A DNA stretch of 15,450 bases from JBBQIY01 sp964618405 (GCA_964618405.1 CAZUAY010000062.1:1-15450); one strand, 5' to 3'. Positions 1 to 7,743 are shown, numbered from the stretch's first letter. Program-made: numbers and translations. The notes: a model not told the origin generated them from the letters alone.

Positions 1-736
1 AAGCGCTGTTATTCGCAACAAGGAACAAGTCTGCATCCGAAGCCCAACTTGCACCTGTAAGCGTGCCATCATGAGCAGCGGGCGAAAGATCTTGCGCGGT
101 TGTGCCCGCATCATCGTCGAGCGGCCAATAACCGAGCAAGCCGGTTTCTGAGCCGGACAGACGGCGATGCCGGTCGAATTCGATTGCGGTGGCACTACGC
201 GCATGATCCCAGACGCGAACGTCGGAGACCCGGCCCAGAAGGCCGCCGCCGATACGGTTGAAGCGCAGTTCCCCGGTCCAGGTTCGGGCACCGATGGAAA
301 CGCCGTTGAGATAGACCTGAAGCGAGTTGGTCGCGTCGCGCGTGAAGGCGAGATGCGTCCAGGCGCCGTCCTCGAGGTTGTCGGAGACGTAGAAGGTTAC
401 GGGGTACGTGGCCGAGGGCTGGTAAAAGAGCAGTCCCGAATTCTGTGTGACAAAGGCTCCGCCGATTTTGCGAATCCAATCGTAGGGATCGTGCTGGACA
501 GCGAAGTTGTTGCCGTTGGTACTGTGAATCACCGCGTAGGCCGTGCTGTTGGTGGAGCGAACCCAATATTCGACCGTAAAGGCAGCGTTGAGAGGGATGC
601 TCGTATTCAACGCCACCGTATCGGTAGGCGCTTTGAACTCGAGCGAGGGCTGTGCACCGAAAGTTGGCGACACGAGGAATCCGAAAATTCCTAAAAGAAG
701 ACTGATAGTGCTCAAGGATTGTTGCGAATGTTGCAT
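1..736 (-). CDS. Secreted LamG-domain (concanavalin A-like) protein, partial
   Basis: Reading from an ATG at 736 toward the left edge gives 245 codons with no stop, so the gene is cut by the window boundary and its C-terminus is missing. The start is supported by AGAGG six bases upstream (737-747). Residues 1-28 form a signal peptide (hydrophobic core around 11-23, likely cleavage after TFGA). Residues about 31-235 look like a LamG_3 / concanavalin A-like jelly-roll. Visible family hallmarks are FTVEYWVR near 53-60, WTHLAFTRD near 126-134, VYLNG near 141-145, GRVSDVRVWDHARS near 168-181 and GLLGYWPLDD near 199-208. LamG domains usually bind carbohydrate or attach to larger surface or extracellular enzymes; what follows the domain here is unknown. 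It lies 72 nt after the upstream DUF4838 gene on the same strand and is probably co-transcribed with it. The domain call is firm; the overall function of the protein is not known. Confidence 0.85.
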   Translation of the reverse strand, partial: MQHSQQSLSTISLLLGIFGFLVSPTFGAQPSLEFKAPTDTVALNTSIPLNAAFTVEYWVRSTNSTAYAVIHSTNGNNFAVQHDPYDWIRKIGGAFVTQNSGLLFYQPSATYPVTFYVSDNLEDGAWTHLAFTRDATNSLQVYLNGVSIGARTWTGELRFNRIGGGLLGRVSDVRVWDHARSATAIEFDRHRRLSGSETGLLGYWPLDDDAGTTAQDLSPAAHDGTLTGASWASDADLFLVANNSA

Positions 737-751
737 AATTAACCTCTTTTA

Positions 752-765
752 GCCCGAAAACGGGC
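752..765. other. Small GC-rich hairpin between two genes
   Basis: GCCCG-AAAA-CGGGC forms a 5-bp stem with a 4-base loop. On the plus strand it is followed by G and five Ts, the shape of an intrinsic terminator, but no plus-strand gene is seen. On the minus strand, the direction of the neighbouring genes, it is preceded by As and followed by TAAAAGAGG, so it is not a terminator for them. It sits directly before the ribosome-binding site of the LamG gene and could affect mRNA stability or translation. Confidence 0.4.
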
Positions 766-808
766 GTTTTTGACTACTAACGTCTGCATTTGCTCTTCTT
801 TATCGGAA

Positions 809-3502
809 TCAGAACTCAAGCGTCCCGAGCGCCTGCGGATCAGTAACGGACTGAGCATCATGCCAGAGCAAATATTGGCTGACATTCCTGTAGCGGGCAG
901 CGTTAAATCTCCACGCTTGCCCCGCTGCTGGTGCTGAGCCACCCAGTTCGACAAATGGAATCTTGAACCACGCCGTCCAGTTACGAACACCCAAATTCCA
1001 AGGTCCTTTTTCGCCTGTCGTCCGGAAGTCGAACTCCCAACGGCCATTCCACGCCACATCCTCTTTCTGCTTGCCTGCATCGAACGTAGAAGCCGAATCG
1101 TAGCGCACACCGCCTGACGGGTTGGCGACTAATCGGTAGATCGTGCCGCCCGCAACAGGCTGAATGCCCAATTCAACATACTCCTGCGTGAAAACGTCAC
1201 GCTCGGCTTGAATTTTGGGTAGATTTTCTGGATGATCGCCGGGGTTTAAGCTGTCGAAGCGGATATAGAGATGGTCGCGATCACGGAGGACCTTGAATGT
1301 CGTCCGCACCGCTCGAAACGGCATATCGTTACGGATGCGGAGCACTTGTTCGGGTGCCTGCTCCCAAGCATCGCCATCAAGACCTGGCGCTTCCATAACG
1401 AGGGGTACCGACAAGCGGTATTGATTCTTGAGGACGCCGCTACGGATTGCCCCCGTATCCCAGTTCAGGCACGTCGTGTTCCATCGTTGCTGATAACTGC
1501 TCCCCTCCAGGGCTGCATGGCTGAAAAAATGACCGTTAAACGGTCGCATTTCTGGCCAATCGGCCAGAGGCTTAAAGCCGTTCGAACCTGTGCCACCAGC
1601 TAAGGACTCCAAGCCAGCCCGCCATGCATCAAGCGCATCCAGAAGCGGATTCAGAAACTCTGGAGAGGGGTTCAGCAACCACGCGCTGTGCAGGTGAAAG
1701 ATGCGCGACAAATCACTGAGATAATTAAACTCAATCCTAATCAGGTGCAGCCGGGCCTTCACATCCGGATCTTTCGTCTGGCGTTCAGCCGAGGTCAGTA
1801 GCGCATCGGCGGCCGCGCAGTACTCAGGCGGGTACATGCTCATCACATGCCATTTGTTGTCGCGATATTGAGATCGACCATATTTACGATCCCAAGCGGG
1901 CATCATGATACCGAAAAAATCAGAGTAAAGGGCGATTTGCTCGTGCAATCCATCGTAGAAGCGTATCATGACCGGCGCAACGTCGCCAAAGGCGGCTGTA
2001 CAAAATTCCTCAAAAATGACGCGCCAGTCAGCGGAAGGATCATCCATCATGCGACCGTAAACGTAGTACGCAGATGCCTGCAGGCCGCGCACGTAGCCCA
2101 TCGAACCATCACGCGTGGTCCATTGCATTTTTGAGCGAGCCATGCTCTGCACAAGGCCGGCGATGTATTCAGGTGTTCGCTCTGGCAGATAGGGCCCCCC
2201 GACTCCAAACCCAGTAAACGTCTCCTCCAGACCGCAAATGCCCGCAGGAATAGTAATTCCCTTCAGCCGGTCGAAATCAGCCTGCTTTCCGAATTGAAGC
2301 TGAGGAATTATGTTTTCTGGAAATTCGCGGACTGAAGTGATCGGCGTATCTTGATAATCCCAAAGCACGATCCGCACCTCAGGGTACTGCTTCCGTAGCG
2401 GCTCCGTAATTCCAAAATACACATCCCAAAGTTTGCCAGAGCGACCTCTGACGTAGACATCTGCCCACGTGTCGCCTCTTCCACCAAACAGGCGGAGACA
2501 GCGTTCGCAGTTGCACCAGCAGAGGTAGTAGGCATCCGGCGGCGAGAGCCTAATTGTTTTATTCCCGGCTTGAATCAAGCGCTCGAGGCCCTGAGTCATC
2601 AACGCCTGGACTTCGGGATGTGTGGGGCAGAGTTGTTCCAATCCGCGCGCGCCCTCGACGGGATGATCACAGGCTCGCCTTCCGTCTGCCATCAAGGCGA
2701 AATATTCTGGATGATCCTTGCCATACGCGTCGCGCGAAATAATTTGATGCCAACTCGTGCTCGCCCCTTGGATGGAACTGAGCAAGGGGAAAAAATTGTT
2801 CGCAATATGAAAAAAAGTTTCATGTTCTAAATCGGAACAAGCGCGTAACATCGGCGTCTTCTGAAGATCAAGGTCCGTCGGTATAGCAATTCGTTGCATG
2901 GGCAGGAATGCAAGGCTACGCGTATCAACCACCAATTTGCCGTCCTCCAAGACATCCATACCATCACCGCGCGTTCCGTAATGACTCTGATTCATGTTCA
3001 TGAATAAAAAACGCACCCCAACATACTGACGGAGAAAGTCGCAAGCCCCCTTGACGGTGCCCAGCAGTGCCAAAGGCGTGTGAGTACTCCGAATAGTTTT
3101 AGTGGGATCCCGATGATCGGCGCCAACAATCGCCAAATCCTGTCCCACCACCTTCAACTGATATGTCCAGTCCTCGAAGTCAGTGCGTAGGCCGTTTTTC
3201 CGCGCAAACTCAGTGGCTCCCAAGTAGATGCCGGGCTTTTCTGGTATTTTGGCAGACTCGCGAACAACCGCGATCTCAAACCCATTCGTGCGGAAGGCTG
3301 CCTCGATCAGTTTGCCGGTCATCATCAGCCATCGGTCCACAATCTCGTTCTCATCGTTGCCCGCAACCTGATCGGGAATGACGATTTGGTAGGAACTCAC
3401 CCCTTTCTCTGCGAGAACCAGTTCAGCCCGTAGTATTCTTGTCGGCAATAAGATGGCACAGAAAAGCAGGAAAAAAGATTTTTGAATCATGAGTTTCTTC
3501 AT
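809..3502 (-). CDS. Secreted DUF4838 / CBM9-like glycan-active protein (paralogue 1)
   Basis: Predicted exported protein of 897 aa, probably a glycoside hydrolase-like enzyme. Residues 1-26 are a signal peptide ending ILRA. Residues about 27-200 resemble the GH67 / hexosaminidase-type N-terminal alpha/beta domain (LVLAEKG at 28-34, GIYLGATEFA at 91-100, FLRQYVGVRFLF at 156-167). Residues about 230-610 fit DUF4838, with HPEYFAL at 264-270 and the cysteine cluster C330-x-C332-x-x-C335 plus an extra C328. The linker motif CLNWDTGA (678-685) precedes a CBM9-like beta-sandwich at about 693-897 (DGDAWEQA, LYIRFDS, WNGRWEFDF). The ATG has GGAG seven bases upstream. The gene starts 70 nt after the stop of paralogue 2, with no terminator between them. 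It differs from the other two copies at the cysteine motif: PPDAYYLCWCNCERC replaces the QPDG-x-x-x-CQCExC form. Substrate and catalytic residues are unknown. Confidence 0.85.
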   Translation of the reverse strand: MKKLMIQKSFFLLFCAILLPTRILRAELVLAEKGVSSYQIVIPDQVAGNDENEIVDRWLMMTGKLIEAAFRTNGFEIAVVRESAKIPEKPGIYLGATEFARKNGLRTDFEDWTYQLKVVGQDLAIVGADHRDPTKTIRSTHTPLALLGTVKGACDFLRQYVGVRFLFMNMNQSHYGTRGDGMDVLEDGKLVVDTRSLAFLPMQRIAIPTDLDLQKTPMLRACSDLEHETFFHIANNFFPLLSSIQGASTSWHQIISRDAYGKDHPEYFALMADGRRACDHPVEGARGLEQLCPTHPEVQALMTQGLERLIQAGNKTIRLSPPDAYYLCWCNCERCLRLFGGRGDTWADVYVRGRSGKLWDVYFGITEPLRKQYPEVRIVLWDYQDTPITSVREFPENIIPQLQFGKQADFDRLKGITIPAGICGLEETFTGFGVGGPYLPERTPEYIAGLVQSMARSKMQWTTRDGSMGYVRGLQASAYYVYGRMMDDPSADWRVIFEEFCTAAFGDVAPVMIRFYDGLHEQIALYSDFFGIMMPAWDRKYGRSQYRDNKWHVMSMYPPEYCAAADALLTSAERQTKDPDVKARLHLIRIEFNYLSDLSRIFHLHSAWLLNPSPEFLNPLLDALDAWRAGLESLAGGTGSNGFKPLADWPEMRPFNGHFFSHAALEGSSYQQRWNTTCLNWDTGAIRSGVLKNQYRLSVPLVMEAPGLDGDAWEQAPEQVLRIRNDMPFRAVRTTFKVLRDRDHLYIRFDSLNPGDHPENLPKIQAERDVFTQEYVELGIQPVAGGTIYRLVANPSGGVRYDSASTFDAGKQKEDVAWNGRWEFDFRTTGEKGPWNLGVRNWTAWFKIPFVELGGSAPAAGQAWRFNAARYRNVSQYLLWHDAQSVTDPQALGTLEF

Positions 3503-3572
3503 ACATAATCTCCACGTTTGCTAATGAATTGAGTTTGAAGGTTGAGAGAGAATACTAGATTCGGGCTACTGC

Positions 3573-6500
3573 TTAGGGTGCTGTGGCCGGTGCCGCGTGC
3601 ACAAGCACGGGACGCCAAAGTCCACCGTTGTGGGCGGTGTTGTTCACACGCACGACCAGCACGTTGTCTGCGCCGTAGCGTAGGGCTGAGGGTGGGACTT
3701 CGGCGATGAACGGCATTTCCCAGAGATCAGTGCCAGGTTTGTTTTCTGTAGCCGCACTGTGTTCACGCACGAGCGTTCCATTGACATAGACCCACGCCTC
3801 TTCATCGATGGCCGCGAAGCGGATCTGCACGGACCGTCCTTTCCAAGTGGCCGGCACCTGAAAGCGAACGCGATACCAACCGTAACCCTGATAATTACCA
3901 ACATCATCCATTTCTGCCCAGAATGCCGGAACGAGACCTGGCATCCAGCCGTCTTCCTTGAGGTCAGGCTGCTGCCAGCCTTGCGTCAGCCCTTGTTCCA
4001 ATGGGTCAGTACGGAACTTCCAATCCTTCAACGGTGTCGGCAGAGGATCCGTAAGCGTTTTCCACGCAGCGGGCATGTCTCCTGTTTTGGCATTGTACGT
4101 ATCACGCCAGAGCGTCGTTGGATTTTCGAGTACGGCTTCAGAACCCGTTTGAAAAAGGATTTCTCCAAAAATGGTGCGGTCTTCAATTTCCTGCGTCTGT
4201 GCATTCGACGACCAGAGTGCGCGTTCAATGCGACCGGGTTCCGGCGTGTGAATGCGGGCGACATTCATGCGCCACCGGGTCTCCGACGTTGGGGCTTCCA
4301 CACCCAGTGTGTCAATCGGGATGTGGAACAGGGCCGTCCAGCCTTGGGCATCGCGTTGGGTCTCAACCGTCCACGCACCATTCCAGTCGGGATCGTATTG
4401 TCCGTGGCGCGGATCCATCACATCGCTAATAAACCCACTGGCCGCATCCGTACGCGTGCTGGAGTCTAGGCCCGTCGCAAAACGGTACGAAATTTCTTTT
4501 CCAGATTCGGGGGTCAGGAACAGGAACACGGACTCTGTATCGGGCAACGGCGCATCCTTCGCTCCCGACAGGCTACAGGCGATCCGAACGTGTAAGGTGT
4601 CCTTGTCGTAGAACGCGCGGAAGCTCGTTTTTTGCGAGGCTGTGGAGCTGAGCGGCAGTGGCAATAATTCACCTCCTGCGGCCTTTTCCCAATCAGATGA
4701 GTCGAGCGTCACGGGCATCGTTGTAGATGAAATCGCTAGCTTTTTGGCGTCCGGCGGTGGAGCGGCTCGCATCGCCGCCGTATCCCAGTTAAAGCAGGTA
4801 TTTTTCATCGGTTCCTGATAGCCATCGTAGGCTAAACGGAGGTGAGCGGCGCTGTGTCCGCCAAACGGAAACAGAATCTGATTCCAGCCCGCATCCGTCA
4901 GGATACGGTTATTTTCCGGACCGTACAAAGTTTCAATAAAGGCATTGCGCTGATCAATAGCATCGAGCAATCGATCGCGGATTGCATGAACCTCAGGGGC
5001 AATCTGGAATGCACGGTAGAGGTGCACGACTCGAGCGAGGTGAACCAAGTAGTCGAACTCGCGTCGCACGAGCAGCAGACGAGCCTTTACACGAGGAGCA
5101 TTGGCCGCTTTTTCGGCTGCGGCGAGGTCCTTCTCCATGTTGTCGAGCAATTCCGGCGTGTAGAGAAAGCCCAGAAGCTGGAATGGATCCGAGAGGTGTT
5201 TGTGGCGGCGCCCGTAGATATCGGTATAGCCCCAACCTGGACAACGGGTGCCAAGGTATTCCGAGTAGAGTTCGATGCTGTGGTACAAGCGGTCGTAGAA
5301 GCGCAACATAGCACCTGCAGACTTGCCGAAGGCAGCACCGCAGAACTCGTGAACAAGATCTTTCGCTTGAAGATTTTCAGGATCGTCGAACATGCGGCCC
5401 ATCGTGTAATAAACGGGTCCCTCAAGTCCAAAGAGTTGCCCAGATCCATCGCGCAGAATAGCCCGGATATTGTGTTTAGCGAGCCGTTGGGCCTGCGTTG
5501 CAACGTAGCGTGGAGTGCGCATCGGGGTATAGCGAGTGCCGAGATTCGAGCACCAGTTGTAAATATAACCGGTGAATCCTCCGGGAACCTCGTAATCCAG
5601 CCAGGGCTCAATGTCACCTTCATTCGTTCCGCAAAGCATAATCTTAACGTTTTTCGGAAACTTTTTAAAACTCTTTGGGGGTTGGGCTGTAAGAATGTAG
5701 GACATGAGGGTTACGAAGCGATCCGGATATTTTTCCAAGATGCGTTCAGCGAGATTGCGGTGAAGAATCCAGAGTTTTTCGCTCCAATCGTCACCGGTAT
5801 CGAAGAGTTTCTTGCACGCCTCGCACTGGCAGGCACGGAACCCGTCTGGCTGGCCGAGGTCTACGGTTTCAAAGCCCAGATCAAGCCAATGGCACATGTC
5901 TTCAAACAACAGTTCCTGAAATTGGGGATTCGAAACACAGTATTGGCCAGCGTTGATTCGCTTGCCTCCCACCAGTGCGAAGAACTCCGGGTTCGTTTCA
6001 TAATATTTTTCGACAGGAGCGGCGCGCGCGTAAGTATGACATCCGAAAACGGTGTCCACGCGGGGAAAACGGTTGTTAGCAATGTCATAAAAACCGCCTA
6101 ACGCGGGGTGCCCCGTATTCCAGTCGATGCGCGGGGTAAACACCGTCTTAAGATCGGCAGGAACAGCGATCACTGGCGTTGGCAGGAACTCAACGGCAGG
6201 CGATTTTTCCCAGTCTGAAATGCTTTTAGCATCCGCGATCGATACGAAAGCGGATAGGTCAGGATACAGAAAGCGTACCCCCACATATTGACGCAAAAAA
6301 TCGGCTGCGGCACGTGCGGTTCCAATCCGATCCCAGTTCTGTCGACGTTTCGCCGTCGGATCTTGCGATGCCGGATGGTCACGTCCAGCAAGGATGAGGT
6401 CACGACCGACAACGTGATGCACATACCCCCAGCCTTGCAGCTTTTCAATCTCGACGTCGGCCTCACGTGCGAAACGTGTATTACCGAGGAAGATCGCTGG

Positions 6501-6755
6501 CCTCTTGGGATCGCGTTCCGTTTCCGAAACAATAGGCAGATCCGCTCCATTGACGTGAAACGCTGTTTGGATGAGGCGCGCGGTTTCCCTAAGCGCACCA
6601 TCAATCGCAGGAGTCGGAGAGTCTGCAGGAAGGACGAGTTGATAATCGGAAGCACCTTGATCCGCCAATACCAGTGTATCGGCTTGTACTCCTCCCATTA
6701 CAAATCCCAGTAAACCTACGCTTAAATACATTTTCTTCCAGTGCATCGTGCTCAT
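3573..6755 (-). CDS. Secreted DUF4838 / CBM9-like protein with extra GH2-like beta-sandwich (paralogue 2)
   Basis: At 1060 aa this is the longest paralogue. A signal peptide covers 1-25 (ends GGVQA). The GH67-like N-terminal domain is at about 26-200 (LVLADQG, LPIVSETE at 73-80, AIFLGNTRFA at 87-96, ADFLRQYVGVRFLYPD at 151-166). DUF4838 is at about 220-600, with GQPDGFRACQCEACKKLF at 301-318 (cysteines 309, 311, 314). CFNWDTAAMR at 654-663 leads into a CBM9-like domain at about 671-870 (WNGAWTVETQ, ALFHIPIDTLG). Residues about 906-1055 form an additional jelly-roll resembling the GH2 sugar-binding domain (GWYRVRFQVP, EEAWVYVNG, NVLVVRVNN), absent from the other two copies. The MSTM start is chosen because AAGGAG lies four bases upstream; an ATG at 6746 is less well placed. 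It is the first gene of the left-hand group. An exported glycan-active role is inferred from the domains; activity is untested. Confidence 0.87.
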   Translation of the reverse strand: MSTMHWKKMYLSVGLLGFVMGGVQADTLVLADQGASDYQLVLPADSPTPAIDGALRETARLIQTAFHVNGADLPIVSETERDPKRPAIFLGNTRFAREADVEIEKLQGWGYVHHVVGRDLILAGRDHPASQDPTAKRRQNWDRIGTARAAADFLRQYVGVRFLYPDLSAFVSIADAKSISDWEKSPAVEFLPTPVIAVPADLKTVFTPRIDWNTGHPALGGFYDIANNRFPRVDTVFGCHTYARAAPVEKYYETNPEFFALVGGKRINAGQYCVSNPQFQELLFEDMCHWLDLGFETVDLGQPDGFRACQCEACKKLFDTGDDWSEKLWILHRNLAERILEKYPDRFVTLMSYILTAQPPKSFKKFPKNVKIMLCGTNEGDIEPWLDYEVPGGFTGYIYNWCSNLGTRYTPMRTPRYVATQAQRLAKHNIRAILRDGSGQLFGLEGPVYYTMGRMFDDPENLQAKDLVHEFCGAAFGKSAGAMLRFYDRLYHSIELYSEYLGTRCPGWGYTDIYGRRHKHLSDPFQLLGFLYTPELLDNMEKDLAAAEKAANAPRVKARLLLVRREFDYLVHLARVVHLYRAFQIAPEVHAIRDRLLDAIDQRNAFIETLYGPENNRILTDAGWNQILFPFGGHSAAHLRLAYDGYQEPMKNTCFNWDTAAMRAAPPPDAKKLAISSTTMPVTLDSSDWEKAAGGELLPLPLSSTASQKTSFRAFYDKDTLHVRIACSLSGAKDAPLPDTESVFLFLTPESGKEISYRFATGLDSSTRTDAASGFISDVMDPRHGQYDPDWNGAWTVETQRDAQGWTALFHIPIDTLGVEAPTSETRWRMNVARIHTPEPGRIERALWSSNAQTQEIEDRTIFGEILFQTGSEAVLENPTTLWRDTYNAKTGDMPAAWKTLTDPLPTPLKDWKFRTDPLEQGLTQGWQQPDLKEDGWMPGLVPAFWAEMDDVGNYQGYGWYRVRFQVPATWKGRSVQIRFAAIDEEAWVYVNGTLVREHSAATENKPGTDLWEMPFIAEVPPSALRYGADNVLVVRVNNTAHNGGLWRPVLVHAAPATAP

Positions 6756-6780
6756 GTTTCTCCTTATTAACTAAACAATC

Positions 6781-6792
6781 ACCGTTCACGGT
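6781..6792. promoter_or_regulatory. Perfect palindrome, possible operator
   Basis: ACCGT-TC-ACGGT is a perfect inverted repeat lying 26-37 nt before the start codon of the 1060-aa DUF4838 gene. The loop is too short for a hairpin, so a dimeric repressor site is the more natural reading. No regulator gene is present in the window to pair it with. Confidence 0.3.
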
Positions 6793-6873
6793 ATTTTTGA
6801 GTAGCTCAAGAATCCACGTGCTGTGCGCGAATAGCTTGAGTGGGTTAAGAGACCCCAATTCCACTCACTACAC

Positions 6874-6902
6874 ACTGTAGACTTTTTCTCTCAAAAAAGC
6901 AA
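6874..6902 (-). promoter_or_regulatory. Possible weak sigma70-type promoter for the left-hand gene group
   Basis: Reading the minus strand, TTGCTT (6897-6902) and TACAGT (6874-6879) are separated by 17 bp. The match to TTGACA/TATAAT is only 7 of 12. The -10 box falls inside the CTACAGTGTGTAG palindrome, which could let a regulator cover it. It would give a leader of roughly 110 nt. Tentative. Confidence 0.2.
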
Positions 6903-6903
6903 A

Positions 6904-6912
6904 GACCAAAAC
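6904..6912. repeat. Left 9-bp target-site duplication of the MITE-like element
   Basis: GACCAAAAC here is repeated identically at 7511-7519, each copy directly abutting one terminal inverted repeat of the element. Confidence 0.7.
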
Positions 6913-7136
6913 GTAATCGGTTAGTGACCGGGGCAAATATGTGGGTAATGGGGTTTGGGATTTAAACACAGAGAGTTTGAGACGCAGAGGGATGGGAATA
7001 GGAGAGCCAATCAGGAGATTGCCGCAATTTCTAGACGCCTGCTTCTAAAATGGACAGAAAAATGTTGCCCTACTGGGAGAACAGGGCCTATAACTTCGAG
7101 CTTGTAAAGGAAAGCGAGTGGTCGTAACGAACGGGG

Positions 7137-7182
7137 CACGGGTTTTCCAACCCGTGTACGAAAACGGGTTGGAAAACCCGTG
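7137..7182. repeat. Nested palindrome with 19-bp perfect arms
   Basis: CACGGGTTTTCCAACCCGT (7137-7155) is the exact reverse complement of 7164-7182, with an 8-nt spacer. Each arm is itself palindromic around TTCC or GGAA, so the DNA or RNA could form one long cruciform or two tandem hairpins, as in REP/BIME elements. It is absent from the second copy of the surrounding repeat at 15143. Confidence 0.85.
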
Positions 7183-7209
7183 CTCCGTTTGCTTCGCTCC
7201 TCCTGTAGA

Positions 7210-7310
7210 CGCGGCTGCGTCGAAGTTCGACAACGTTTGCGACAACGTTCACGACAAAGTTCTTTGGGATCCATAAAGTTACCTCATCGATTTTTCGCGA
7301 CGCAGCCGCG
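7210..7310. repeat. 13-bp inverted repeat enclosing a 12-bp-period array
   Basis: CGCGGCTGCGTCG (7210-7222) and CGACGCAGCCGCG (7298-7310) are perfect inverse copies. Between them, at about 7227-7262, lie units of the form CGACAAcGTTnn (CGACAACGTTTG, CGACAACGTTCA, CGACAAAGTTCT). The same 12-mer unit appears in reverse orientation at the right edge of the window (15417-15450). Confidence 0.75.
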
Positions 7311-7510
7311 CGGAGGGCTTGCCTGTTTGTCGTTTGCACAGGCTGGAAGCATCTGCTCCCAGTGGCTCAATCTCTGTGTCTCCTAATCTCTGTGTTTAAA
7401 ACCGCATCGCGCTTATTGCGACAACTGGGTAGATAGCACAGCGGAGTAAATCTCAGGCGTCAATCCGCACAACATACTTTTAACTCCTACCACGATGGCT
7501 GACCGATTAC

Positions 7511-7519
7511 GACCAAAAC
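7511..7519. repeat. Right 9-bp target-site duplication of the MITE-like element
   Basis: GACCAAAAC immediately follows the right terminal inverted repeat and matches 6904-6912 exactly. Confidence 0.7.
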
Positions 7520-7743
7520 ACGTGAGTGGCTAGTGCCAGACAAACGTCCTGAGTTTCCGGCGTGTTTCCCTCATCGCCGTGAGCCTATCTTATGCGGAGA
7601 TCTCTCTAATTCTAAACGCAAATTTCCGATACCCATCAGGGTGAACCCTGTCGGCTCTTTCGCAGGGGCAGTACTAGCGGCTAGCCACTAGCGAATCTTG
7701 CCTGTGCCGTATCCCCTCACACAAAGGAGCAAGGACTTTAAAT
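7520..7743. other. Non-coding stretch between MITE-like element and tRNA
   Basis: I see no credible gene here. It contains a perfect palindrome CAGGGTGAACCCTG (7637-7650) and two related GGCTAGTG / TAGCCACTAG segments (about 7526-7536 and 7674-7693) in inverted orientation. No clear terminator for the tRNA is visible. Confidence 0.5.

Larger units (their letters stand above)
6756..6912. other. Upstream region of the left-hand gene group with several small palindromes
   Basis: This 157-nt leader or promoter region contains no credible ORF. It contains ACCGTTCACGGT (6781-6792), TTGAGTAGCTCAA near 6797-6809, CTCAAG and CTTGAG separated by 24 nt (about 6804-6839), CTACACACTGTAG (6868-6880), and CTTTTT-ctctc-AAAAAG (6882-6899). 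The density of short inverted repeats suggests regulatory sites or a structured leader, but none matches an operator I can name. Confidence 0.4.
6913..7510. mobile_element. MITE-like non-autonomous transposable element, 598 bp
   Basis: Its ends are 12-bp terminal inverted repeats: GTAATCGGTTAG at 6913-6924 and CTGACCGATTAC at 7499-7510 (11 of 12 match after inversion). It is flanked by a perfect 9-bp direct repeat. Internally it has a subterminal inverted repeat TTTAAACACAGAGA (6961-6974 and 7387-7400), a 19-bp perfect palindrome (7137-7182), a 13-bp inverted repeat (7210-7222 and 7298-7310) and a 12-bp-period array. No transposase is encoded; short ORFs inside are products of the repeats. 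Part of it (7104-7136 and about 7310-7510) recurs at 15143-15372. I cannot assign the inverted repeat to a known IS family; a 9-bp duplication occurs in several. Confidence 0.7.

Noticed and set aside
167..694. Plus-strand open frame of 175 codons
   Set aside because: It is antisense to the LamG gene, whose minus-strand translation shows a signal peptide and clear LamG motifs.
809..3502. Calling the DUF4838 proteins true GH67 alpha-glucuronidases
   Set aside because: Only the N-terminal domain resembles GH67; the central region is DUF4838 and I cannot identify GH67 catalytic residues.
3503..3572. Terminator between the two left-hand DUF4838 genes
   Set aside because: No stem-loop followed by a U-run is visible on the minus strand.
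3759..4469. Plus-strand open frame of 236 codons
   Set aside because: It is antisense to the C-terminal domains of the same DUF4838 gene and shows no domain pattern.
4842..6101. Plus-strand open frame of 419 codons
   Set aside because: It is entirely antisense to the well-supported 1060-aa DUF4838 gene, has no ribosome-binding site or recognisable domain, and its composition is that of a shadow frame.
7137..7310. CRISPR array
   Set aside because: The repeats are inverted or short-period, with no regular repeat-spacer spacing and no cas genes.
7011..7386. Several 66-87-codon frames inside the MITE-like element
   Set aside because: They overlap each other on both strands and are built from palindromes and tandem units, so they are not credible proteins or a transposase.
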